From: Mugil cephalus
Taxonomy: Eukaryota; Chordata; Actinopteri; Mugiliformes; Mugilidae
DNA length: 64,000 nt
NCBI RefSeq assembly: GCF_022458985.1
Contig: NC_061779.1
Location: forward strand, 16,723,001 to 16,787,000
Direction: 5' to 3'
The stretch's first letter is position 1; the number at the start of each line of letters is the position of its first letter. The notes below the pieces were generated by a model. It was given only the letters and a program-made list of their open reading frames with translations, was not told the origin of the DNA and searched no databases. Shown in pieces: positions 49,560-61,212 of this stretch. The position numbers and the translations under genes are program-made.

Positions 49560-52379
49560 TTTGAAAGCGCAGCAGCTGCGTGTGGCAGCCGACAAAAACA
49601 AGACCGAGCCGTCGTTGCTTCTTCGGCTTCCTCAATCGCAGCAGCTGCAGCTCCCGTTGAAACTCTGCTGCCCCCTGCTGGATCTCACACAAGTTACACA
49701 CAAGGAAGCTCATACTGACGACAGGTTCAAGTAGGATTCAATCTTGTAAAATAAATAAATTGTCTAAAGCGGGGGTGTGACACTCATTTTAGTTTGGGGG
49801 ACACATACAAGTTGATCTAAAGTGGGTCGGACCAGTGAGATAACAACCTATAAGTAACGACATCCCTAGATTTTTTTCCATTTGTTTTTGCGCAAAGAAG
49901 AACAAGTAATTTACATTTAATAAACTATCTCATCTCATCTTCTACTACCGCTTATTATTATCATCACTAGGGTCACGGGGGTTGCTGGAGGCTATCCCAG
50001 TTTACACCCACATCCAGTTCATCGCAGGGCCAGCACAGAGACAAACAACACTCACACCTAGGGTCAATTTAGAATGACCAAACAACCTAACGAGCATGTG
50101 TTTTGGAGGAAGGAGGAAACCGGAGTACCAGGAAAAAAACCCACGCAGACACAGGAAGAACATGTAAACTCCAGCCAGAAAGGACGTAGCCCGACTCGAA
50201 CCCAGACATTCTCACTGGGAGGCGTCAGTGCTAACCACAGAGCTGCTGTACTGCCTTAATAACTATAATTTAAATAAACTGATTTCTTAAGAAACATAAG
50301 GGAAATTTGGGCACATTGCTGTCTGCTGTTTAGTCTTGGGTCTCAGTGATGTGTTCCATCCACTTCTCTGAATAAAACAGGGGAGAAATTAGGAAAAGCT
50401 GTCATTAAATAAAAAATAAAAATAATCTGAGGACACTACAACATCTGAACACTTATTTTCAGTCAGCATATACGTGTACATTGCTCAGTCTACTCAACAA
50501 GAAAGAAACACGCACGTGTCAAAAAAATTCAAGGAAACACAAATTTTTATTTCCAACAATTTTATTATCTAGTATTCATCATCTTGAGAGTATCAAAAAA
50601 AATCTGTTGCAACATCTCAACACATAAAATAATTTGTTTTGTTACTCACTTTGGATTAAAAGACATATTTTGGTATTCAAAAGCAGGGAATATCAGAAAA
50701 CCATAACTTAAATAATAACAGTTAAATCTAGACTCTAAATCTACACTTTGAAACCTGAGTGAAGTCAGCACAAATACATGTGCCCTTCCAAATGAATTCT
50801 CTACATTACTGAATTACACAAATTTGAAATTGAAACCACTGGGAACTGGGAAATGTTTTCATGCTAAAAAGAAAAAAAGGGACAATCTAAATCAGATTTT
50901 CTGTAATGTAAGTGTTATTCAGGTGACATTTCATGATGATAAAGAGACAGCAGAACAGTTTTTGACATCTCAAGCCTAAGAAATAAGAACTATGTAAAAA
51001 TGCCTTTCTAGTAGTCAAACCCACCGAAATTATATCACATTTAGATGCAAAAAAATGTATATAATGTAAATGAAAACCAAAGAAAATCACTAAATAACAG
51101 GGACTTTAAGATTCTTTGGTTACTATTATTTGTATTATAAAGGTATAAAATTTGATTATGTTGCTCTTCACACACAGGGTTTCCTTTATGATAGTCAGAA
51201 TCCTTAATTGTCACACCTAGACAGGAAATATCATGAAGAGAGAAAGGGGATTCTTCCCCACACAGCAACATTTGTGAAGGATGACAGATGATCCTCTAAC
51301 TCTCGACATCTGTCACTGACAGGACACACTGGATCTTTGGCCTGTGTCAGTAATTTTCACCTCATTGTACCAAGGATCAACTGAATAAAAAAAAAGCTGT
51401 ACCCATATGAGGAAGTAGACAACTCTTTGGATAATAGCATCGGCATCACCGCTGCGTTTAGCAATGGTCTAGAAGGCAAACGGAGCACAAGCCAATGAGG
51501 CTGGCGCTAAAGCTTTCACCAGAATAAAGCATTAATAAAATGTTCACTGAGAAAACCAGCACTCTGAAACAATTTACATCATTGGCAAGAAGAAAAATTT
51601 GGCAAATGCATCCTTTCTGTACATCCACGTCCATATTTTTGGTAGAATATCTTTTGTATTATCAAAAATTCTTTGGGTACAGTTCTTCCTGTCTTTGGAT
51701 CTCAACGTATACAGTATGCAAAGCCCTTCTGATATTAAGGCCATCTTAAAGCTTTCAGTTCAGTGCATTGAAAATGCCCGAAATAGTTTGACAAACCCTA
51801 ATGCACTTGTCATACACAACATACACCATTCAAAGACAAAAAAAAAGAGGAGAAACAAAAGCTCTTTCAACCGCAAACATAGAAACTAGATCATAACGCC
51901 CCAACAGAGGTAACAAGAAGAGAGTTTTGTCCCCTGAGTCTGAGATAATACTGCACAATATGTGTTTAAAAGGAGGTAGTAATGTATATAAAGAACAGAA
52001 CACTGAGGTAGATAATCAGTAAAAAAAAAAGCTCCAGTGAAAAGTAATTAAATATAATGTAAATGTATCACAGTACATTTCTGACATTCTTTTTTTTTTT
52101 TTGACATTCATCATGGGTGAGCTTCGGTTTTGGACAGACAACGCCAAACACAGACAAACAGGTAGAAAGTTGTTATAAAAATGGAAATAAAATGTTATAA
52201 CGAACATTCATACAAAATCCTGAGGTAAGTTCGAAGCAAATGCACATTTCCTCCCTTGCAGCAGCTGACTTCCTGGTCCCCTGTCTCTCAGTTAATAGCC
52301 AAGGGGCTCCGCTCAGGAAGCGAACGAGGTAGAAGTGGCTTAAGCTTTGGCCGCTGGATCGGTTTCAGGCCAGGAGATG
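49560..52379. other. Intergenic: rsl24d1 promoter, SINE, prtg 3' UTR
   Basis: About 2.8 kb. The ~180 bp next to rsl24d1 are GC-rich (promoter and 5' UTR). The SINE occupies 49924-50258. From about 50550, where TTTATT hexamers (AATAAA on the minus strand) occur, to the prtg stop at 52380 the sequence is AT-rich and fits a long, ~1.8 kb prtg 3' UTR. ORFs at 51540-51889 and 52256-52696 (+) show no motif. Confidence 0.5.
49924..50258 (-). mobile_element. tRNA-derived SINE, full-length copy E
   Basis: Best-preserved copy, between rsl24d1 and prtg. On the minus strand it opens with an A-box-like TGGTTAGCACTG (complement at 50226-50237) and a B-box-like GGGTTCGAGTCGG (about 50190-50201), the internal pol III promoter of a tRNA-derived head. 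The conserved body follows (GGTACTCCGGTTTCCTCC), then the tail AGCCTCCAGCAACCCCCGTG and a terminal (GATGA)n-like end at 49924-49940. Structure is directly visible; calling it V-SINE-like is inference. Confidence 0.8.
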
Positions 52380-53487
52380 TCAGGAGCTGGCTGCTTGGGA
52401 CGAGTGGAGGGCAGGATGAGAGCCCTCCGAGGTGCTGCAGAGCCAGGAAGCATCAGGAGCGGAGTGTTGACAGGGGCGCCTCAAAATCTCCTCATTCTCC
52501 ACTTCAAAAGACTGCTTCAGCTCGGCCACAGTGGTGCCGCTGTCTGGTCCGAAAGACTCTGGTCTGGAGCTCTGGGTGGTCGACGGGTTGCTCATCTCTT
52601 CGTTGCTTTCTTCATTTGAGTAGTGTCCGGAGTCTCCTGTCTCCTGGCTGCCCTCGCTGGTGTGAGAGCTCTCAGAGTGAAAAGGTCCATAGATGATCTC
52701 ACGGGACGAAGGCGGCAGGGGAGCTGAGCCTGGATGCTCCTCGTATCTCAGAACAGTTTTTCCAGCTTCGTACAAGCTGGCTCTCATCTCAACCTAAGGA
52801 GAGAGAAAATATTAAGGTAAGATAACCTGTCAGAAAAGAAACATGAATAACCAGGATGATGTCACATCACTTACGTCACTTTTAGGGGGATTTGTGATCT
52901 CTTTCTTGAACAGCAGCCATCTCTTGCTTTGACCCTTCCTGCTAACTGGGCCGGCACTATTTATAACCACAATAGATCCACCCTGGAGCAAATGAGAAAA
53001 CGTGAGAGAAAAATGAAGAATGAGAATTCTTGAATGAGAATGAGAAGACTTTTTTTATGGTTTGCTGAATGTAAAATTTGAGACAGAGCAGTTACCACAG
53101 GATCATTCTGTTTCTTTGTTCTCACCTTAGCATCTATGAAGTGATCACTTATCATCGGTATAAGAGCCTCCACGTTCTCCGTATTACCATCACTGGGCAG
53201 AGACAAAGCAGCGTGTGGACCTTCAGCGCTTCCTACAGCAATGACTTTGGGACTGGAACATTTCCTACTAGTCAAACACAAATTATAAACAAACGTCAGA
53301 AATTCACTACGTTTTCTAATATGATTAAAAATATATATCGAGTAAAATGATTACAATCCGTACCTTGGTCTGCCCTTACTGATGAGGATTAAGGCACACA
53401 TAACAATACAGGCCAAGGCGATGCTCACACCAACAATGATCCCTGTCATGGACCTCTGGTCTATGTGGTAGAGACCGTCAGACACCA
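52380..53487 (-). other. prtg: prtg membrane helix and cytoplasmic tail
   Basis: Exon 53487-53364 codes [20 protein letters not shown] and [14 protein letters not shown], a single hydrophobic helix followed by basic residues, as in a type I protein. The last three exons give a Ser/Glu-rich tail with no catalytic domain. Confidence 0.88.
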
Positions 53488-56400
53488 CTGGAAGGTAAAC
53501 AACAAGGTGTTTCAGGTGAGGAGTAATAAAAATGTTTATAAAACCTTTACACTCATGGTTAATACTGTGTGCAGGACTGGAAGAACATTACAAAGTGCAC
53601 ATTTCCCTCCACATCCCTACCTTATATATGACAATGCTAACTAAATTAAGTTAAAAAACAAAACTGACTCCCAGTGGTTTGACTTCTGCCAAAGGAAATC
53701 CACTCCAATGAAACTAAGTGGCATCACGACAGTAGAGTCCGACAGGCTTAATGTCATGGGAGGATATACGTTTAGATTTATTTTCATTTGATTATAAAGC
53801 ACATCCACTTAGATAAGATGTGAGCCTCCAGCGTTCCGTGGTGCTGACCTGTTGTGTCCAGGATGCTGTCAGAGTGCCTCGGGTTCTTGCTGCGGAGGTT
53901 CCCACGCCTCAGCGCCAGCTCCACGATGCCGGAGAAAGGCCCGTCACCTACGACGTTGGAGGCAGATATCTTCACCAGGTAGACGTTCCCAGGCTCCAGC
54001 TTCTCCAACAGTGCCATCGTATGACTCCCTGTGAATGGCGGCAGAATCACACAGTATGGATTAGAAGTTTAGACAATGATGCATTATTGACTGTACACAG
54101 AATGTATATTTTCAGCTCCTTATGACTGAAGCTGCAGAGTTCAAGAGATACGCAGCCCTTTATAACCAGTTGTAGGCACAGCTAAAATATTGAAAAGTAT
54201 TGATGTTGAGCAACATTCAACATAGTAATCTAAATCTTTTATTTCAAATATGTGCAACAGTAGAGTGTTTGAAAAAAGATAAGATATTATATAAAAAATG
54301 ATGATTAACCAAATGTTTTGCGACCCCCTGCAGTACCTCCGCCAGTTGAAGACCTAAAAATAGAGGGAGCTGTTGATTCAACTGTGTTTTCATTTTGGAG
54401 GTTTGTGGTTTGTAGTACTATTGAATTGTATTGTGTTGTACTGATGTATGTTTCTATTATTTTGACAGTTTAGTCGGAGGGCTAGGCTAAATGACAGAAA
54501 CACTAGTGTTTAATTCAAGACAATTTAACAGCACCACAATCCATATCCTTCAAAATGATCATAGAATTGAATAATACTTTTCTTATGCCGTTTCAACGTA
54601 AACTGAACATTACAATAGTCATGAGGGGGAATGTAGTGCAAAACTGATATACTGTATGTATTCGTTTGTAAATAATGAACTGTGAGTAGACACAGTACAA
54701 TGATCTTTCTAAAATGACAAGTAAAATTCCTCCAAAATACTTCTGCATCACTGATTTTACAGAACATGTGATAAAGTGAATTACTCACCCTCCCTTTGTA
54801 TTCTTTGCCAGTGTCCAGCCATCCAGGCTTTCTGAGAAGCATACAGGATGTTGTAGTGTGTAATTGCCACATTGGGTTCCGTGGGTTCCCTCCAGGACAC
54901 CAGAGCCGTGTCGTCCTCGATCAGAGTTAATCGCACTCCTGCAGGTGGCTGGCTGGGTGCTGAACATGGAGCAAATATGTTCATCATCAACAACTCTTAC
55001 TGAGAACTTTATTTAGAAATATTGAGTCCGAAGGTAATGGCTAAATGATGCTACACTAATGTCCAGTTTGTTACCTGCTTGTGGGGTCTGATGGTAAACA
55101 ACAGAACTCCAGGGACTGGACATCTGGTCCACATGGAGACGCACCACAAACTCATAGCGAGTGTTCGGAAGCAAATTCTGAACCGTCACACTCTGCTTGT
55201 TACTGTGAAGAAACAACATTGACACAATATAAGCATTTGGGAGGTAACAATGCAGAATACATCACTGGCAAATAGGTAATGTAATATAATGAATGATTTA
55301 ATTCTTTGCAGGGTTCTTACATTTGTAGGTAGCGTATAGCAGAAGCATTGTGTGTGCCCACTGGTGTACAGCGGACCGTAAAGCTAACAGCCTTTCCAGA
55401 GGGGAAAGAAGGACGACTCCAACGCAGAGACACTGCAGATGAATTGCTGGTTAAGACGGTCACTTGCTGTGGAGGTGGAGGGGGAGCTGCCATTTGGTCT
55501 CTAGCCGCTGAATGATGGAAAAAAAAAATAAAAAATCATATGTTTGCCCAATTTAATCAAAGGTACCATTCTGCAGCTCAGTGTACTTACACACACATCC
55601 TGGAGTGCTAATAGTGTGGTCGGTCTGGTAGCCATCTCCAACTTTACTGACAGCCAGGATCTTAACATGATACTTTCTTCTTGGGTCTGGAACACAAATA
55701 ATCAGTCCTCAGCCACGTGTATTCATTTTGTTGAAATAATAAGTCACTGTTGCCAAACTGACTTTTCAATAACTGAAAAGACGAGGTTATGCCCAGTGAT
55801 ACCAAATCGCCCTGAAATCACAAATGGCGGATAACAAATAGAGCAGGATCTATTGAAAAACAGCCAGACACACGGACAATTAGCTGAAGGAGGGGAAGGT
55901 TGCAGGTCATAACTGGCCATCCCCCATGCAAGGACAATACATGGTCTCCTGAGTCACCCCGGCCTCTCATTTATCATGCGTTGTCATGTGTAAGGAGCAT
56001 GAGAAAGATCAACCAGCCCCAAAGCCCCAGTAAATGTGGTGACATAATCAATAAGTCTTATGAAAACTGTCACACAATTATGCAGCTCCCCTTTTTCCTT
56101 CTACAGACCTGGTTACATTTTTACAACTATAATAGCCTGATTGCACTTGGAACATAATACATATAAAACAGTGATTTTGTGGGGAATAGCAAAAGTGGAT
56201 GAAGTGAAATGTTCACTCTGGACATAGGAAATAGAGCGTATGTGAGAGATACAAGGCTGCAGCAAGCACTGGCTTTAAGAATCACAAATCTGAAAGCTCT
56301 GAAGTAGGCTGGGAACGTTTGAAAATACGCAGTAACAATTTGTGGTTTAACATAAAACACTACCATGGCCTCAGCCCCTAAATCAGGATGAGTTTAGAGA

Positions 56401-59400
56401 GCGTTAAGATTTGTTTTATGCCTGCGGTGTGAAAGGTCAGCCTTTGAGTATTGACCAGTGGAGGCGGTGGGTCCGGGTCTGTTGTGGGGGCTGGGCCAGG
56501 GCCACTGTTCAGCTGCTGGGATCCTAGGCCCATGGGACTGGGGCGGGAGCTTGACTGGGGTCACAGGTCAGGCCAGGATAGAACAGAAGGAATCTGGGTG
56601 CAGGACTCTGGGACGGGAGGAGCGCCCCTTTTGTTTCCCCCTTTCAGGCTTTTCCTGCTGCAGTTGTGTTATAGCCTTAAACTTGGAGCAGGGCATAGAC
56701 AAGCCAGGCTTCAAAACTAAAGGTGGTGGTGATAAGTTCAGGGACATTATGGAATATGAAACCAATCAAAGTGACTTGATTGTAACAGAGGATCCTGTTG
56801 TGTTTAAAATCGCTATAATGCAATTACTAAAGATATAAATCAGAAACCGTTGCTAACAATCAGTCCATGGTGTGAAGAAGACAAGTGAATTTCAACTCAT
56901 TTGGTGTGAGCTGAGTAGGATTCAAACAGTAAAGTTGGCCCTGTCTCATATTGCATATAGATGGCTGCAGGTTATTTACATGTACAGCCCAGATGACCAT
57001 TGGGGGCAGGGTCCTAATACAAGACTGCTGTCACACGGTTTAAGGTCAGCGGCTCGGTCCAGCTCTGGCCAGTCCCAGGGGTTTTTGTTTGTGTGCTCTA
57101 GTGTCCGGCTAAAGGGTGGGGGTAGCGGCCATGGTCATATAGGGCAGGTCTGGCCCAGGCCACAACACAATGGCGTGGCATAATTATGCAAGTCTCAGGA
57201 TGGGAAAGGGTGGTGGGAGGGACATCTGGACTCTAACCTCTAACCTTGGGAGCCTGATCTCACACAATACCACAGCCAGACTGGAGAGGGCTGCTGGTTA
57301 GACAAGAGGGGTCAGCACATATTGATCAGGACAGAGGGTGGAAATGCAAATACAGCATCCAACTGCCCACTGGATTAATTTGGGCCATGCAATAAAGGTC
57401 CATCCGTGTGATTACAGATTGATCACTATCAGCTGTCCATGCACAAAACCACTAGTCTAGTAATGGAAATGCACTAAAACAGTCAAACATAAGCTTTTTG
57501 TTTTCATTTGCTCTACTATCCTGTCATCACTCACCAAGGCCACTGATGGTGTAGCTACGTGCTTCAGCCTGCAGCTGGATGTTGGGCTGCTCTGGTTGAC
57601 CTTCCTCATGGTAACAGAGCCGGTAACCTTGAACAGCCACAGATTCTGGGGAGGTTTGCCAGCGGGCCACAATGGAGGTGCAGTTAAGTGGCTCAAGTTG
57701 TAGAATAGGGGCTAAAGGCACTATGGAGAAGCAGAGAGAGAGCAGGCGTGGGATCAGTGAACATGCATATTTACAATACTGCTGAGCACAGAAGAGGACA
57801 AGAAAACAACAGGACAATGTGTGTAGCAAAAGTATGGATCGATTGAATTCACTTCAAATTCTGTTTTCGTTGTAGCAACGTTTACCACCTTTTACTCTTA
57901 TGAAAAATGTGTAATACTCTCTGTAATGCTTCCCTACACCCACAACTACAGCTCTGTTACTAAACCCTTTAAACAAGAAATTCAGCTTTGGTGGACAAAC
58001 AACCCCCAACACACCAGGCCATGAAAATAGGCTATTCTTTCCCCCCATAGACGCCTGAGGCCCTCTCTTTATGACCCGTGACTGGGGCCACTCTAACATC
58101 ACTGACAGCGAAGGGCAAAGGTTCCTGGGTAACCAACACAAAGACTGGGGGACAATGCTACAAGAGCAAACTCTGGTCATATGCTCGCCACTCGGCGTGA
58201 ATCCTCTTATTATTCCGATGGCAGCAAAACAGAGATGTGACAAAAGCAAAAACACAGCCAGACGCAGGTTTTAGCACTGTGTGATTCCGTTACTCTACTG
58301 TGTGGGTTACTTATCCTACTGAAGATGGCACTTCTAAAGAATGAATTTAATCACACAAAAAACAGGCTTCAGAAGAAACTACAAAACAAGGAGAACAAAG
58401 CGGGTATAAATATAAAAACAAACCATGTCCAGAGACGGCTTAGAAAATAATAATGTACAGCTTCCTTTCACAAGCATCACAGCATCATTTCTTTTTCACA
58501 CTTTGACAGGTTTACCTTTGTGGCTGGAGGTCTTAGGTGTGCGGTGTGAGGTCCATGCTGAGGGCTCGCACCAACCTACACGCGTGGCCGCCGCCATGCG
58601 GAGCAGGTAGATGGTGTCGGGCTGCAGACCCTCCAGGAGATATTCGGTGCTGTTTTGTAACAGCTCCACAGATACGACAGTGCTGTCTGAAGCTGTGCGA
58701 TAGGAGAGTCTGTACGCAGACAACTGACCACGGCTCACCTTTGCCGGCAGTGGCTGCCAGCTCACCTGGATGTCGGTCGCACTCTGGCTGGTCAGACTTA
58801 GCTCTGGAGTACGCAGGGGCACTGCAGAAGAACATCACAAACACAGCTAATGTGACATCCATGCAGCATTGTCTTTCTTTTACAAACAAGTAAGAACTAA
58901 ACTGATCTGCGCCATTCGTTATTTACGAAAATCAACCATAGAATATACAACAGCAGGACCAAGCTTATCTCTACTCAAAATGTGCTCTGCACTCATGACA
59001 CTTGCATGCGTGTTAGCTTAACTACCAGAGTGATTTATTGCAAGGAATGCTGGAAGTCTCAGTGCTTTATGCTTACCGTCCTCCAGGGTATGTTGACTGA
59101 CTTGGTCTGACATACGACTGGCTCCCATTGGCATATAAGCCACGACGTAAAAGCTGTAGTTTCGAGCTGGCTCAAGGTCATCGATGATATAACTGGTTGT
59201 GTCGTTGCCGATGACAACCTGGTATTCTTCATTGTTTAGACCTAATACCCAACAGATCATAAAGTAGGTTAGGAAACAGGGTTATCCGAAGAATAAGAGA
59301 TGCTTGCAGCCTCGAAATGCCACTCATCTTTTCTCTAAACATGTGTAATGCAAGGCACGGACACACAACTGCTTCCAAACCACTGAAAGCAAACCTATTT

Positions 59401-61212
59401 ATAAGACTTAATAGAGATGGTGGACTGTCAATTTAATGGTTAAAGTGAGATATCTTCTTACTTTATTGGTTTGTGAGACTGTGAGACTTTTTAAAAGCAA
59501 CCCTGTCCCTTTAACTGCAAGCAGAATGAGCCGGGGAGTGGACAATGGGCTGGCTAAGCCTGTTGTTATTTAAGTGAAGTTGCCATTCTGAGCCCTCCTT
59601 GACCTCTGCTCTGCAGCAGCAGATGGCCTTCAGCGAGGAAAGTTGATCACATGTGAGAGAGTGGTGTGGCTTTTTGTGGGTGCCTGTCATCCTGCCTGTT
59701 TTCACACTTTCATCCCTCCAAGTTCAGGCAAGTTCACGACTCATTTTAACTGATAAGAAAAAACAAATACATTTTCTTGGTCTTACCTTCTGCCTTCATG
59801 TAATGGATAGAGTAGGCGATGACTTTGTCTGCATTGTAGAGTGGTCTCTCCCAGGCCAGTAAGATCGCAGAGCTTGAGATGGTCTCAGCATGGATATTTC
59901 TCGGTGCACTTGGCCGGTCCTCGGACATGACCACAATGAGTCGAGCCAAGGACAGCACAGAGCCCTGTTCGCTCTCTGCTATGCACTGATAGATGGCATC
60001 ATCCTCAGGGATGATCTGGGTAATCACCAATTTACTGTGACACAATTAAAAAAAACAAGAAAACTCAGTTTTCATTTCACTTCATTTAGGCTACGTTTAT
60101 GGTACTTAGCTATGTTTGGTTGGTCATTCAGTACCTGTTGTACATTTTGATCCTCCCATTTAAATGAACCTCTTCGCCATTCTTTAGCCAGCTGATGCGT
60201 GGCGGGGGCACTCCCTCTGCTTGGCACATAAATCGGGCAGTGCCTGCTCTTGGACGGGTTTGACTCTCAGGCCTTTCAACAATGTTGGGTGGCACTGAAA
60301 CAGGTATATTAAAGAAAAAAAAACAATTAAAGCACAGTCTAATAGCTAGCCACTCTGTATTGACCCAGAGAAAGCAAGCTGTGGGGCACCTGAGACGCCT
60401 GCTGTGGATGGATATTAAACAGAAGAGTTTGCAGTACCTTGAACCGTGAGGTTGGCTGCAGCAGTGGTGTGGTTGCGGGTTCCAGGTGTGGTGGCCCTGC
60501 AGAGGTAGATTCCACTGTGCTTGGAGCTGACATCAGTAATAACCAGGTTCCCATTGCCCAGCACTTTGGCCTTGTAAACATCAATGGGTTTACTGTCAGC
60601 ACGGCTCCAGGAGATGATGGGCCAGGGATTGCCTGTGGCCACACACTCCAGCACCACAGTTTGATGAAGGGAAACTGTTACATTCTGAGGTCCAGCGATG
60701 ATTCTGGGCCTCTGGCGGGGTTTAGGGCGCTTATCTTTACAAAAAAACAAATGGAAAAAGAGACATTCAGAGGCATATTCCATATGCATCATGATGGGTT
60801 AATGCTCACTGCTAAACTCAAGTTACTTTACCTTGGTTGACTGTTAGCGTGGCCTCTCTACTCTTTAAACGGCTGCCGATGTTAGTTGCCACACATCGAT
60901 ACTGTCCAGCATCTTCCAACTCTACATTGTGAATCTGAAGAACTCCATTGGGCAAAACTGTTATTCTGCAAACATTCAAAGGTAACATAAGGGTCGCGCA
61001 CGAGGGTATATTCACACAGCTCAGAATTTGTACCAGGGGACTACTGTATCTATGTCGCTGCAAGTACCTGTCTGTCTGTAGTGGCAATGTGCTTTGGTTG
61101 AGCTCCCAAGTGATGGAGGCAGGAGGGCTGGAGGTGACTGCGCAGGAAAAACGTGCCACAGAACCTTCAGTCACCACCATAGGCACAGGATGCAAAACAA
61201 ACTCCGAGATAC
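52380..61212 (-). CDS. prtg: Protogenin, 17 coding exons to the C-terminus (5' end outside window)
   Basis: Type I membrane protein of the DCC/neogenin/PUNC group, expressed in early embryonic neural tissue and mesoderm. Exons: 61212-61068, 60965-60832, 60734-60438, 60294-60135, 60034-59787, 59241-59077, 58821-58516, 57720-57535, 55686-55591, 55507-55321, 55202-55075, 54959-54789, 54028-53849, 53487-53364, 53264-53126, 52982-52875, 52793-52380. Frames join without stops, giving about 1061 residues; human PRTG is about 1150, so the signal peptide and first Ig domain lie beyond 64000. Order: three Ig domains, five fibronectin III domains, one membrane helix, a ~225-residue tail. The tail piece [16 protein letters not shown] matches PRTG from memory. 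Synteny with rsl24d1 agrees. Neogenin and DCC are excluded by having four Ig plus six FNIII domains and a different tail. Confidence 0.92.
53849..59930 (-). other. prtg: prtg fibronectin type III domains 1-5
   Basis: FN1: end of 60034-59787 plus 59241-59077 ([20 protein letters not shown]). FN2: 58821-58516 ([20 protein letters not shown]). FN3: 57720-57535 plus 55686-55591 ([20 protein letters not shown]). FN4: 55507-55321 plus 55202-55075 ([20 protein letters not shown]). FN5: 54959-54789 plus 54028-53849 ([20 protein letters not shown]). The core Trp and the late Tyr are present in most of them. Confidence 0.85.
55687..57534. other. Large prtg intron between the two halves of FN3
   Basis: About 1.85 kb without coding signal. 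The segment near 56450-56660 and 57000-57180 is clearly richer in G+C than its surroundings, with G-runs (GTTGTGGGGGCTGGGCC). Open frames of 89-126 aa there look like a by-product of composition. It could be a regulatory element, but nothing specific is recognised. Confidence 0.3.
59880..61212 (-). other. prtg: prtg immunoglobulin domains 2-4
   Basis: Ig2 spans exons 61212-61068 and 60965-60832 ([16 protein letters not shown] then [13 protein letters not shown]). Ig3 is one exon, 60734-60438 ([17 protein letters not shown] then [13 protein letters not shown]). Ig4 spans 60294-60135 and the first part of 60034-59787 ([17 protein letters not shown] then [14 protein letters not shown]). Each has the paired cysteines and the core Trp of an I-set domain. 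Confidence 0.88.

Noticed and set aside
50226-50237. A tRNA gene suggested by A- and B-box motifs
   Set aside because: No cloverleaf can be drawn, and the boxes belong to the head of a dispersed SINE.
52256-52696. 146-codon plus-strand ORF
   Set aside because: Exact antisense shadow of the last prtg exon.
56451-56838. Open frames of 89 and 126 codons on the plus strand
   Set aside because: They overlap in different frames within a G-rich part of a prtg intron, show no domain or splice support, and reflect local composition.
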